Notes: a model not told the origin generated them from the letters alone. 49,448 nucleotides of DNA from Methanobacteriota archaeon (GCA_018659375.1 JABJMO010000051.1:1-49448), one strand, 5' to 3'; positions 1 through 8,601 are shown, counted from the first letter of the stretch. Numbers and translations are program-made.

Positions 1-1599
1 ACAGGTAACATCCAAATGTTCCGGTAATGGTTCTGGATTCACTTTGTCTAGTTGTTCTAATTCCCACATCCATCTGTAATGCAATGCTGCTCTTGGGTCA
101 TCCTTTTCTAATGGATTACCGTTTACGTCTTCCCCGCGAAGATTAGCAATGGTTGCATCATCATCGACGACATAGCTAGTAACCTCAATACTTGGATCAA
201 TAACAGAACGGCTGATTTCTTTCTTAATAACTAAACCTGGCAGGAAATTAGGTGCAGGTAGTACCTCATGAATATCTGGACGTACAGTTGTTTCTTCCAT
301 ACATTCTGGGTTGTGACATCTAAATCCTGCATTGATTAAACGACTTCTTGCATTGATTCTAACTCTTCTCTTGTCTCCTCTGATGATATAATTTACACCA
401 GGGTGAACATCGGGACCTCGTAGAATCATTTGACGCATTTGCTCTCTGTTCCTCATAGTTACTCTAATTGGGACAGTTAGTTCACGAGCGATCTTTTCAG
501 GGACACCCACTTCATTGATTCCAAGGTACGGATCAGGAGATATAACTGAACGAGCACAGAAATTTACACGCTTACCTGACAGGTTGCTACGGAATCTTCC
601 TTCTTTTCCTTTGAGTCTTTGTGTTAGTGTCTTAAGTGTTCTTCCTGAACGATGTCTAGCCGGAGGAATTCCCGACGTTTGATTGTCAAAGTAAGTAGTA
701 ACGTGGTATTGTAATAGTTCCCAAAGGTCCTCAACAATCAATTGAGGTGCTCCAGAATCTCTGTTCTCTCTAAGTCTTTGATTGATACGCAGTACGTCGA
801 CTAATTTGTGTGTCAAATCGTCTTCTGAGCGGTCTCCGCTATCGAGGGTAATCGACGGCCTTACGGTGATTGGTGGAACTGGTAGAACCTTCAATACAAC
901 CCATTCAGGTCTGTTACCGGTATCCATTCCGATGAATATAAGATGTTCAACAGGGATGCTGCTCAACCATTCTCTCACATCTCTAGGATTGAGTTTACGC
1001 TCGGTTTCTTTTCCACTACCTTGAGTTTCAAGTTTTTCTTTGAAAGTTGTTGGCTTGTCTAAAGTAATCTTACCTTGGGCGGCTCCACAATGCATGCAGA
1101 CCTTACGCTTGGCACCAGATGTAACTTTTTCGATTTCTTTGATAATCTTGGAAAATTCTGTTGACCCAACACCGTGTTTTAGTTGGATGTCTCTAACTCT
1201 GTTGCGGTAGAAGTCTTGCTCACTTAGTTCTGGATTCGACGGGTGAGTGTTTGCCTCATCGTGCAATAGAATTTTACTGCACGTGTTGCAAGTAGCCTTC
1301 AATGCTGTTTTTATCAAACCAACGAAACCAATGTGTATAACTGGTAATTCAAGTTGTATATGTCCAAAGTGACCAGGGCTTTCGTCATACTTACAGTTGT
1401 CAGTAGGACATACTAGCCCAGGTTCAATTACACCCATGTGAGGATCCATCAAACCTTGGCGGTAAGCGTGTCCATCATCTTTGTAGGTATCAGGGGTTTT
1501 AACCTCAACAGCTGACATTTTTCTAATTTCACTAGGGTCCATTAATCCGAAACGGATACTAGCAATTCTCTTTGGGATAAGGGTCGTAATTCTGCTCAT
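1..1599 (-). CDS. rpoA1: DNA-directed RNA polymerase subunit A' (partial, C-terminal part beyond window)
   Basis: Large catalytic subunit of archaeal RNA polymerase, equivalent to the N-terminal two thirds of bacterial beta-prime. The frame is open from the ATG at 1599 to the window edge, giving 533 residues. Recognisable parts include the start region with GVIEPG, the clamp motif PGHFGH (residues 75-80), a Cys pair CNTC with a later CMHC, and the conserved block around GRFRSNLSGKRVNFCARSVI followed by SPDPYLGINEVGVP. The ATG overlaps the rpoB stop in an ATGA, so the two are translationally coupled. Two oddities are visible. The first zinc site reads C64-x4-C69-x4-S74-PGH instead of the usual C-x2-C...C-PGH. 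After NYIIRGDKRRV (about residue 410) comes at least 100 residues of unfamiliar sequence, containing a C-x4-C, where the active-site approach normally follows. The NADFDGD catalytic motif is not reached inside the window. Confidence 0.97.
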   Translation of the reverse strand, partial: MSRITTLIPKRIASIRFGLMDPSEIRKMSAVEVKTPDTYKDDGHAYRQGLMDPHMGVIEPGLVCPTDNCKYDESPGHFGHIQLELPVIHIGFVGLIKTALKATCNTCSKILLHDEANTHPSNPELSEQDFYRNRVRDIQLKHGVGSTEFSKIIKEIEKVTSGAKRKVCMHCGAAQGKITLDKPTTFKEKLETQGSGKETERKLNPRDVREWLSSIPVEHLIFIGMDTGNRPEWVVLKVLPVPPITVRPSITLDSGDRSEDDLTHKLVDVLRINQRLRENRDSGAPQLIVEDLWELLQYHVTTYFDNQTSGIPPARHRSGRTLKTLTQRLKGKEGRFRSNLSGKRVNFCARSVISPDPYLGINEVGVPEKIARELTVPIRVTMRNREQMRQMILRGPDVHPGVNYIIRGDKRRVRINARSRLINAGFRCHNPECMEETTVRPDIHEVLPAPNFLPGLVIKKEISRSVIDPSIEVTSYVVDDDATIANLRGEDVNGNPLEKDDPRAALHYRWMWELEQLDKVNPEPLPEHLDVTC

Positions 1600-4500
1600 C
1601 TTCTGTCCTCCAGTTCTAGTCTCATAGCCACGCCTAAACCCTTCATTTCATCTAGTAGCAACTTGAAAGCATATGATGTTTGTACCTTGTATACTTCAGC
1701 ACCATCTCCGTGGATTGGACTGACGTAGGTTCTTCTCTTGGGGTCGTACCAGGCCAAGTGTCCTGATTGAGCACACACATACATGTCAATACCATCAGAT
1801 TCGTCTAATAATCTGTCTTTGATAACCATGGATGCTCCATGGGCAATAAGACAGTCACGTTCCATCTCACCAAATCGCAATCCACCTTGTCTAGCACGAC
1901 CTTCGGTCGGTTGACGAGTCAAGATTTGCACTCGACCTCTAGATCTGGCGTGAATCTTAGAACTTACCAAGTGATGTAGTCTCTGATAATAGATACAACC
2001 TACGAAAATTTCTGCAGGGTATGCCTGTCCAGTTTCACCATTAATCATGGTTTCACGCCCTGAGTGAGCAAAACCATTACGGATTAGGCCATCTCTTAGG
2101 CTTCCTTCTTTCTCACCTCTAAAGGCAGTACCATCAATACGTCGTCCTTCTAGAGAACCGACTTTACCGCCGATCATTTCTAAGACGTGAGCAACAGTCA
2201 TTCTTGATGGAATTGCGTGTGGGTTAATGATCAAGTCCGGAACTACACCATCAGAAGTGAAAGGCATATCTTCAGGATTGACTAACCTACCAATAACACC
2301 TTTTTGTCCGTGCCTTGAGGCAAATTTGTCTCCAACTTCAGGGATTTTGTGACTGCGAACCATCACTCTAACCAAGCGACCAGAGTCAAGAGATTCGGTG
2401 ACGTACACGTTGTCTATCCAGCCTTTTTCTCCATGACGGATTAGCATAGATGATTCTCTACGCTCTTGAGCCATTAAGAAAGCACCACCTGATGATTCCT
2501 CAAGGAATCTTGGAGGGCTTGTCTTGCCGACAAGAACATCTCCACCTTCCAGATATTTTTCTGGTAATGGCAATCCATCTGCTTCAAGATGGATATATGC
2601 TTCATCGGGTTTTAGTCCCTTTACTTCTTGTAGGGAGGATCCTGGCTTTTCGATTTCTTCTACTTGTCCGCCAGGGAATCTTCTACGCTCCGCGTTGTAG
2701 GTACGCATGAATGTTGATCGTGCTAGACCCAAATCTATTGAACCACGATTCATAATTACTGCGTCTTGCATGTTGTAACCGTGAAGAGACATGATGGCTA
2801 CAATAAAGTTTTGACCACCAGGTCTGTTATCGAAGTTGGTAGTTTCCATTGCTCTTGTTTTGGTAATGGAACGTTGTGGGTAATGTAAAATGTGGGCCCT
2901 AGTATCTGGACGTAGTCTGTAGTTTGAGGAAGGTAGACCAAGAGATTGTTTTACCATAGCCGTACCGCCTGTAACACGAGGTGTTGAGTTGTGTTCAGGA
3001 TACGGAATAAGGGAAGCACAGACACCCAACACGAGTTGTGGGTCAATTTCACAATGAGTATGTTCGGTTGAGTATTCTAGATCTACCGAAAAACTTGCAA
3101 TCTGCCAATCATTGTTCGGCATTCTAACCTTTACCTTGAGTTTTGCAGAAGTTGATCCTGGTTCACCAAGATTAGTCCACTCAACGTTCTCGTTAGTTAG
3201 AGGTCTGCCAGCATACTTGCCGCCTGGAACTGTTGCAGGTAGCACGAATGGTTTGGGCGCTATGTAAAGATCTTCTTCTTCCTCTGCGTCTACCCATTCC
3301 ACGATTCCTTCGTTGACTAAGTTCTTGAAAGTCATCTCACCGTTGGTTAATGCGGCTAAGTGTTGCGATGTCAAACGAGGTGCTCCATCGTACAAGATCA
3401 ATAACGGACGAAGTATTCTACCTTTGTCAGTGTTAATGAAAATGTCACGATTTTTGCTGTCATATCTAATAGATACTTCAGGGGGTATAGTTCCTCTTCG
3501 TCGTGCAGACTTAAAGTGTCTAACTAAGTTAGTTCCACGCTTGTGAATCCCGTAAATATCACCGTTAACGTGAACTCTGTCCCCGTCACTCCAATCATCT
3601 GGCTGATAAACATCTAGTTCGTCAAGTTGATTTCTGACATCTTGTTCGCTAATATATTCTGAAACGTCAATCATTTGAGCTGCATTCTTTACTAGACCAC
3701 AATTTTGGCCTTCAGGAGTTTCGTTAGGGCATAGCCTACCCCAGTGTGTCGGGTGAAGGTCACGGGCTTCGAAATGAGGTTGGCTTCTAACTAGCGGTGA
3801 GGTAACCCTTCTCATGTGAGATAGAGCAGCAAGATATGTGGTTCTGTCCAGTAGTTGGCTGACACCAGATCGTCCACCAACCCAGTTTCCTGTAGCAAGT
3901 GCGTGCATAATTTTGGAAGTAAGCACGTCTGGCCTTAGACATGAGGTGATTCTTAGTTCACGCTTCCTGTTGTGGTGTCTTTCAAGTTGGTATTTCAAGT
4001 CTCTAGCAAGTTGATTGGAAGAGACACGGAATAAGTCTTCAATAAGGTCACCAGCAAGCCTTACGCGCTTGTTTGCGTAGTGGTCTTTATCATTAGGTTC
4101 CTTGGAGTGCATTGCCATTTCTAGAACTTGTCTAACAATTCTTCCTAGGAAAACCGCTTTCTTCTTTCGGTCAGTTCCTTGGTCGCCCAAGTGAGGTAGT
4201 AATTCCCTGTCAAGTAATTGGTCTACTCTTGCTTCACGGTAATCCTTTTGCTGACCGGCAGCAAATTTCTTTTGTAACCATTCATGAGCTTCTAGCATAT
4301 TTTGCACTGCATACTCTTCGTTGTCATTAACTTCGTTGATATTGGCAACGATATACTTGAAAGTCTCTGTTGGGCCTGCAATAGCAGTAAAGATTTCCTG
4401 GTCATTATCAATTCCAAGAGCTCTCATTAGAAGAACAACAGGAATTGGCGTAGTACCGGCAGTACTAATTTTCACCATAAGCATACCATCTCTTCTCTTC

Positions 4501-5204
4501 TCGACGGTTAGGGGTTTCCTCATACCGTCTTTTTGTGAGAAAATTTTGGCAACCTCTGTTCTCTTGGCATATCTCTTGTTGATTTCCACGGTTACTCTGT
4601 TGGGCGCAAGATCTTCTGTTGAGATAAGTACTCTTTCTGTGCCGTTGATAATGAAGTAACCACCAGGGTCAAGTGGGTCTTCACCTTTCTTCTTCAGCAT
4701 TTCTTTCCAAGAATCTGAATCCTCAGCAGAAGTTGTTGGATAAAGTTGGCGGTCACCAGCAATATGTGCTGGATGTAAGTTACATCTCTTTGAGCGGACC
4801 ATAATTGGCATGCTTCCAACTTGAACCCCTTCTTCTTTTGGAGAAGGGATACCGTTTCTAACTATCTGAAAATCGATAGTTACGGGAGACATGTAGGTTA
4901 GTTTTCTTAACCTGCACTCCATAGGTGTGGATGGATGTTCCGAACCATTGGCTTCTCTAATGGTGGGTTCTCCAAGTTGAATGTTCTTCATGCGAATGAC
5001 AATGTCTTGATCGACAACGTCAAGTTTGATAAAACCACCATCATCATCATCAACTTCTCCGTCGATTCCAACTCTGATGTTACGAATGATTTTCTCCATT
5101 CTTGAAATCATGTTGTCCCCAGCTGGGATACAGTCATCATATGATGCGATTTGATGGTTGACTAGGCTTCTTTCTTTGAAAAATGATTGAATTATTTCCT
5201 GCAT
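1596..5204 (-). CDS. rpoB: DNA-directed RNA polymerase subunit B (unsplit)
   Basis: Second largest polymerase subunit, 1202 residues, as one chain rather than the B'/B'' split seen in many methanogens and halophiles. Hallmarks are the fork-loop region HPTHWGRLCPNETPEGQNCG, GGTAMVKQSLGLP, the hybrid-binding GDKFASRHGQKGVIG, and near the C-terminus RQPTEGRARQGGLRFGEMER with YAFKLLLDEM. The C-terminal zinc ribbon is degenerate. Where archaeal homologues normally have a CxxC...CxxC pair, this protein has CAQS and later SPIH, so three of the four cysteines are replaced. The ATG at 5204 is 9 bases after the rpoH stop, and the stop overlaps the rpoA1 start by 4 bases, so the operon order is rpoH-rpoB-rpoA1. 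Identity is certain; the effect of the zinc-ligand loss is unknown. Confidence 0.99.
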   Translation of the reverse strand: MQEIIQSFFKERSLVNHQIASYDDCIPAGDNMISRMEKIIRNIRVGIDGEVDDDDGGFIKLDVVDQDIVIRMKNIQLGEPTIREANGSEHPSTPMECRLRKLTYMSPVTIDFQIVRNGIPSPKEEGVQVGSMPIMVRSKRCNLHPAHIAGDRQLYPTTSAEDSDSWKEMLKKKGEDPLDPGGYFIINGTERVLISTEDLAPNRVTVEINKRYAKRTEVAKIFSQKDGMRKPLTVEKRRDGMLMVKISTAGTTPIPVVLLMRALGIDNDQEIFTAIAGPTETFKYIVANINEVNDNEEYAVQNMLEAHEWLQKKFAAGQQKDYREARVDQLLDRELLPHLGDQGTDRKKKAVFLGRIVRQVLEMAMHSKEPNDKDHYANKRVRLAGDLIEDLFRVSSNQLARDLKYQLERHHNRKRELRITSCLRPDVLTSKIMHALATGNWVGGRSGVSQLLDRTTYLAALSHMRRVTSPLVRSQPHFEARDLHPTHWGRLCPNETPEGQNCGLVKNAAQMIDVSEYISEQDVRNQLDELDVYQPDDWSDGDRVHVNGDIYGIHKRGTNLVRHFKSARRRGTIPPEVSIRYDSKNRDIFINTDKGRILRPLLILYDGAPRLTSQHLAALTNGEMTFKNLVNEGIVEWVDAEEEEDLYIAPKPFVLPATVPGGKYAGRPLTNENVEWTNLGEPGSTSAKLKVKVRMPNNDWQIASFSVDLEYSTEHTHCEIDPQLVLGVCASLIPYPEHNSTPRVTGGTAMVKQSLGLPSSNYRLRPDTRAHILHYPQRSITKTRAMETTNFDNRPGGQNFIVAIMSLHGYNMQDAVIMNRGSIDLGLARSTFMRTYNAERRRFPGGQVEEIEKPGSSLQEVKGLKPDEAYIHLEADGLPLPEKYLEGGDVLVGKTSPPRFLEESSGGAFLMAQERRESSMLIRHGEKGWIDNVYVTESLDSGRLVRVMVRSHKIPEVGDKFASRHGQKGVIGRLVNPEDMPFTSDGVVPDLIINPHAIPSRMTVAHVLEMIGGKVGSLEGRRIDGTAFRGEKEGSLRDGLIRNGFAHSGRETMINGETGQAYPAEIFVGCIYYQRLHHLVSSKIHARSRGRVQILTRQPTEGRARQGGLRFGEMERDCLIAHGASMVIKDRLLDESDGIDMYVCAQSGHLAWYDPKRRTYVSPIHGDGAEVYKVQTSYAFKLLLDEMKGLGVAMRLELEDRR

Positions 5205-5213
5205 TGCTATCCC

Positions 5214-5864
5214 TCAGTTACCCTCTACTATCAGCCTGTAGGCCATTGTTTTCCCGGCGGAAGGTGAACGTCTGATGACCTTTACCACTCTGTCGGCAAT
5301 CCATCCCGCTGCAAGTGGCTTGTGTTCGGGGTCTGCAGCCAGCTTTGCGTTATCGATAGATTCTGCTTCTTCCTTCAAAACTTGGACCACGGGGTCGGTG
5401 ATCAAGATTTTTGGAAGCAATTCCTTTGCGATTCTGTTTTCACCGGTCTCATCATCAGTCTCTACCATTTTCCAAGGGTCTAATTCCGCCTTTTCAATTT
5501 CGTACTGTTCTTCTTCGGTGATATTTGCCTCGCCAACCAATTCTTGATGAGGTACAAGTTCATGGTTAAGCGCATTGAATCTTAAGGTAATCTCAGGTCT
5601 ATCGAATTCATCAATAGCACGGGAACGTATAGTGATTTTCTTACTCTTTTTCTGAGCACGGCGTCTAGAGCCTTGTTCGGCGATAACCGACATGACGTTA
5701 GTGAAAGATTCGGAATCTTTGGAAATTCCAAGAACGGAAGCAATCTCGTCGTGTGAGAGAGATTTGATGTCAGTCATGTTTCTGTCCGTCGCCAATTTGT
5801 GGGCGAATTCTTCAGATACTCCAAGTTCCATTAATCGCTTTTTTGTTGCGCTTTTTACTACCAT
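5214..5864 (-). CDS. rpoH: RNA polymerase subunit H with N-terminal extension
   Basis: Archaeal RpoH (Rpb5 C-terminal-domain homologue) is normally about 75-90 residues. This protein has 216. The RpoH core is visible in two pieces: HELVPHQELV at residues 101-110, then ELLPKILITDPVVQVL (about 148-163) and VVKVIRRSPSAGKTMAYRLIV (about 193-213). Residues 1-60 form predicted short helices resembling a helix-hairpin-helix/SAM-like unit, followed by a basic linker (SRRRAQKKSKK, 66-76). Two acidic insertions interrupt the core, at about 115-147 and 164-188. It is the first protein gene after tRNA-Lys and lies 9 bases before rpoB, the usual archaeal position. The core assignment is secure. The fold and role of the extension are inference; it might contact DNA or a factor near the downstream jaw. 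Confidence 0.9.
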   Translation of the reverse strand: MVVKSATKKRLMELGVSEEFAHKLATDRNMTDIKSLSHDEIASVLGISKDSESFTNVMSVIAEQGSRRRAQKKSKKITIRSRAIDEFDRPEITLRFNALNHELVPHQELVGEANITEEEQYEIEKAELDPWKMVETDDETGENRIAKELLPKILITDPVVQVLKEEAESIDNAKLAADPEHKPLAAGWIADRVVKVIRRSPSAGKTMAYRLIVEGN

Positions 5865-5914
5865 GCCAGACCCCTCAAAATACCCAGAACTGGCTAGACC
5901 TATAGCGAGTCAGG

Positions 5915-5988
5915 CGGGCCTGACGGGGTTCGAACCCGCGACCGTCCGGTTAAAAGCCGGATGCTCTACCTGACTGAGCTACAGGCCC
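5915..5988 (-). tRNA. tRNA-Lys (anticodon UUU)
   Basis: A complete cloverleaf can be drawn on the minus strand. The acceptor stem pairs GGGCCTG (5988-5982) with CAGGCCC (5922-5916), and the discriminator G is at 5915. The anticodon stem TCCGG/CCGGA encloses a loop CTTTTAA with anticodon TTT. The T-arm has loop TTCGAAC. CC but not CCA follows the discriminator, so the CCA end is probably added after transcription. There is no intron. It sits 50 bases upstream of rpoH on the same strand and may share its promoter. Confidence 0.97.
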
Positions 5989-6029
5989 AACATAGCAACT
6001 TGGGCTTTCCTGCCGACTTGCCTAGTGTT

Positions 6030-6037
6030 CATATAAC
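6030..6037 (-). promoter_or_regulatory. TATA box for tRNA-Lys / polymerase operon
   Basis: The minus strand reads GTTATATG, centred about 46 bases before the tRNA 5' end. Archaeal TATA boxes usually lie about 26 bases before the start site, so transcription would begin about 20 bases upstream of the mature tRNA. No better TATA element is seen between the tRNA and rpoH, so the tRNA and polymerase genes may be cotranscribed. Confidence 0.5.
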
Positions 6038-6164
6038 TTGCGGCCAGTTAAGCGTTATTGAGTTTGTAAAAATCTTGCTATATTTTATCTATTTTAACCC
6101 ATTTTGACCAATTATCATCCAAACAAGGCAATGAATAAATGCCGACTTCAAAACCTACATTCCA

Positions 6165-7631
6165 ATGAGCGGAAAGAGTTTCGATGAAGACTCGGTTTCT
6201 CGCGAGTTGGAATTAATTGCCAAGGGACACAAAATTTCTTCTTGGAAATCACCGTCTGGAGAAATTTTTCAACTAAATTTACCTCATACTGTATATCCAC
6301 CAAAAGAAGATACCAATTTGCTAGCCAAACGATTGGTAAAACTCGGATCTGGAAACGGCAAGAAGTGTTTAGAAATCGGCACGGGAAGCGGCATATTATC
6401 ACTGTTATGTCGGCGCCAAGGATGGCAAGTTGAGGCTTGTGACATAAATCCAATTGCTGTTGCTTCAGCAAGGGAAATGTTCAAACAAAATCACTCTGCA
6501 GATATTCGAGTGTTCGAAGGCGGCCCAGGACCACAAGAAGATGGGGATATTACTCAATGGGCCAAACAAAAAAACTATGATTTGATTTTCTGGAATCTAC
6601 CCTACCTAGAAGTCGATGAAGATGCTGAATTACTTGGCCCTTTGGAAGATGCAGCCTTAATCGAAACCCAAGGCAAGGATTTGTTTGGATTAGTATTAAA
6701 AAAAATACATCAAAATCAATTATTATCAAATACTGGAATCGGATTATTTTTAGTTGGTGAATCAAAATCAACCGAACAACTAGTAAATACTGCGGCTAAA
6801 TCAGGTTTTGCCTGCAGAGTAATCGATGATGAAACATTTGATGACGGCGAGGAAATCAAAATCATTGCTGTATGGCGACCGTTTGTCAACGCCAAGAAAA
6901 TCCACCAAACTAGTCTTACCTCCACAAGCACTGAATTGTTATCATCCAATTGGCCTATTGGCAGCTCCCTATCAAGTGACCATCAAACCGATGGCCATGG
7001 GAGAAGAGGAAGACGCTGGGATAATGCCGGTGAAGTGCTTGCTTGCTCCTGGAAAATTGGAAATACGTTTGATATTTCACCCAATATTTTGCAGTTAATC
7101 TGCGGCGTTACTGTCAAACAATGCCTACAACAACACAATCAATCGCCTGGTAGCATACAGATTATTCAAAAATGGCCTAATGATATTTTATTAAAGCAGG
7201 ACGGTCAGATTGGCAAGGTTTGTGGCGTTTTGATCGAATCCATCTCGAAAGGGAATGTTAACGAGACTGTGATTGGTATCGGTATTAACCTATCTAAATT
7301 AGAAAATATGCCAGTTTATGATATTCCAGCCAGTTTCGCAGAATCATTGGACAAGGAAATCAGCAGAATGATTTTACAATCAGAAATTGATTGCCGTTTA
7401 GCCGGATTATTTGACGAGGCCCCAAATATTCCAAAGGCTAATTTAACGGCTTATCATAGACTTGCTAGTAAATCAATAACTGATGGTTTTGTAGCACCTA
7501 GTAAACTAATCTATAGAAATTACGAAGTGTCTTTTGACTCAGTAAATTTGGATGGTTTTGTTATTGTTCGTGACCAAAAAAATCAACTCCTTTTGTGTGA
7601 TGAGGGTGAATCACTCAAATGGGAATTTTGA
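6165..7631 (+). CDS. Fusion: PrmC/Mtq2-like methyltransferase + biotin-protein ligase
   Basis: A 488-residue protein with two enzyme modules. Residues about 35-235 form a class I SAM methyltransferase of the HemK2/Mtq2 (archaeal PrmC-like) type. It has YPPKEDTNLLA (44-54), the SAM loop EIGTGSG (70-76), an acidic-loop Asp in ACDINP (91-96) and NLPY at 144-147 in place of the family's NPPY. Such enzymes methylate the Gln of release-factor GGQ motifs. Residues about 255-488 form a biotin-protein ligase with GRRGRRW (279-285), KWPND (336-340), KVCGVLIE (351-358) and GIGIN (371-375). It lacks the N-terminal DNA-binding domain of bacterial BirA, so it should be enzymatic only. The natural target is the biotin carrier protein at 25645. 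The Pro-to-Leu change in NLPY may alter substrate choice. The frame is continuous through the junction, so this is a real fusion and not two adjacent ORFs. Confidence 0.9.
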   Translation: MSGKSFDEDSVSRELELIAKGHKISSWKSPSGEIFQLNLPHTVYPPKEDTNLLAKRLVKLGSGNGKKCLEIGTGSGILSLLCRRQGWQVEACDINPIAVASAREMFKQNHSADIRVFEGGPGPQEDGDITQWAKQKNYDLIFWNLPYLEVDEDAELLGPLEDAALIETQGKDLFGLVLKKIHQNQLLSNTGIGLFLVGESKSTEQLVNTAAKSGFACRVIDDETFDDGEEIKIIAVWRPFVNAKKIHQTSLTSTSTELLSSNWPIGSSLSSDHQTDGHGRRGRRWDNAGEVLACSWKIGNTFDISPNILQLICGVTVKQCLQQHNQSPGSIQIIQKWPNDILLKQDGQIGKVCGVLIESISKGNVNETVIGIGINLSKLENMPVYDIPASFAESLDKEISRMILQSEIDCRLAGLFDEAPNIPKANLTAYHRLASKSITDGFVAPSKLIYRNYEVSFDSVNLDGFVIVRDQKNQLLLCDEGESLKWEF

Positions 7632-7633
7632 TG

Positions 7634-8149
7634 TCAAATTTCCGCATCAATTGGCGCTGATTCTTGTTCAACTCGTCTTTTTTGCAGACCAAATAGTAAA
7701 ATTGCAATTCCGATTGGATAAATGATGAAATCAAGCATAAAAACCCGTTTTACATCAATTTCTGCTTCAGCTTCTCCCCAATCTATGTTGATGGACACTG
7801 GAAGAGATCCTGAATCTTTCGAATCGAAAGTGTATGTGAATTTCTCACCTTCCATTAATTGATATGGTTGTGTTGTCGGATCGTCTGAACCATCGTAGAT
7901 GATGACATTACCACTACAATCAAAAGGTGCTGTCGTCAAAAAAGGTTGGCTAATGCATTCAACATTAAACTCTACTTTGTCACCATCAAGAAGGGTTAGT
8001 GATTTACTATATTCAGGGTTTTCTGCATAATCAATAGAGGTCGTCTCGACCCAACCATGAATAATGAAACCAGCACATAATACTCCAACTCCAACTAAAA
8101 TTAGAACGTCGCTGAATTTCATCGCATCAGCAGAACCACCAGCGCCCAT
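7634..8149 (-). CDS. Hypothetical membrane protein with two TM helices
   Basis: 171 residues and no family recognised. A hydrophobic segment at about 13-30 (DVLILVGVGVLCAGFIIHG) is followed by a roughly 100-residue beta-rich, acidic, presumably exoplasmic domain. That domain holds two cysteines (in VECISQ and FDCSGN) that could form a disulfide. A second TM follows at about 136-157, then a short charged tail. Its stop is 2 bases from the stop of the convergent methyltransferase/biotin-ligase gene. An alternative ATG at residue 10 would begin MKFSDVL, a more typical N-terminus. No functional clue was found. Confidence 0.75.
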   Translation of the reverse strand: MGAGGSADAMKFSDVLILVGVGVLCAGFIIHGWVETTSIDYAENPEYSKSLTLLDGDKVEFNVECISQPFLTTAPFDCSGNVIIYDGSDDPTTQPYQLMEGEKFTYTFDSKDSGSLPVSINIDWGEAEAEIDVKRVFMLDFIIYPIGIAILLFGLQKRRVEQESAPIDAEI

Positions 8150-8183
8150 GTTAGGGTGTGAGTGTGTATCACAAATGAAACTT

Positions 8184-8522
8184 TCATTGCTTTTTTGCCA
8201 GATTAAGCCTGTCCCTTACCAACCTAATCTTGCCACTTGCAGTTATACTCTGAACTCCAAATGTATCAATCGATTCGTCATTATCGATATTTTCTCGCAA
8301 CAAGTTATAGTCTGGTAATTTCACCTCAATTATTGCAAGAGAAAACTCGTCTTTAGCAGACAATTCAAAATCCATCAGACGGATTTGTTTGGAGAGTTTT
8401 AGATTACTAGCTAACGAATTCAAATGGTCAGAGAGTTGCCTCCGTGTCGTATATTGGCTATCCACCTTAATGCCAAACCAACGGCGTTTACCGCGTAGTG
8501 CCTTGGTAAGTCGCTTGGCCAT
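8184..8522 (-). CDS. rnp2: Ribonuclease P protein component 2 (Pop5 family)
   Basis: Archaeal Pop5 homologue, part of the RNase P holoenzyme that matures tRNA 5' ends. The chosen ATG at 8522 gives 112 residues beginning MAKRLTKALRGKRRWFGIKV, which matches the usual Pop5 opening of a basic stretch followed by a first strand with aromatic residues. The C-terminal part, VQSITASGKIRLVRDRL, corresponds to the conserved G-v-s-G-t-I-k-s-L-r region. Six further residues could be added from an upstream start at 8540. It is followed 35 bases on by the two-TM membrane protein gene on the same strand. The assignment rests on overall pattern and length. Confidence 0.75.
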   Translation of the reverse strand: MAKRLTKALRGKRRWFGIKVDSQYTTRRQLSDHLNSLASNLKLSKQIRLMDFELSAKDEFSLAIIEVKLPDYNLLRENIDNDESIDTFGVQSITASGKIRLVRDRLNLAKKQ

Positions 8523-8601
8523 ATCACTAACAATTAGCATTTGGCTTTATTTCTTTGGATAAGATGAAATCTAAGAGACATTAGCCTACCAATGATGCCA
8601 C

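Noticed and set aside
782-1024. Plus-strand 80-residue frame in rpoA1
   Set aside because: Antisense to a conserved polymerase segment and no promoter or ribosome-binding site.
6284-6949. Minus-strand frames within the methyltransferase/biotin-ligase gene
   Set aside because: They overlap a clearly conserved two-domain enzyme and have no domain features of their own.
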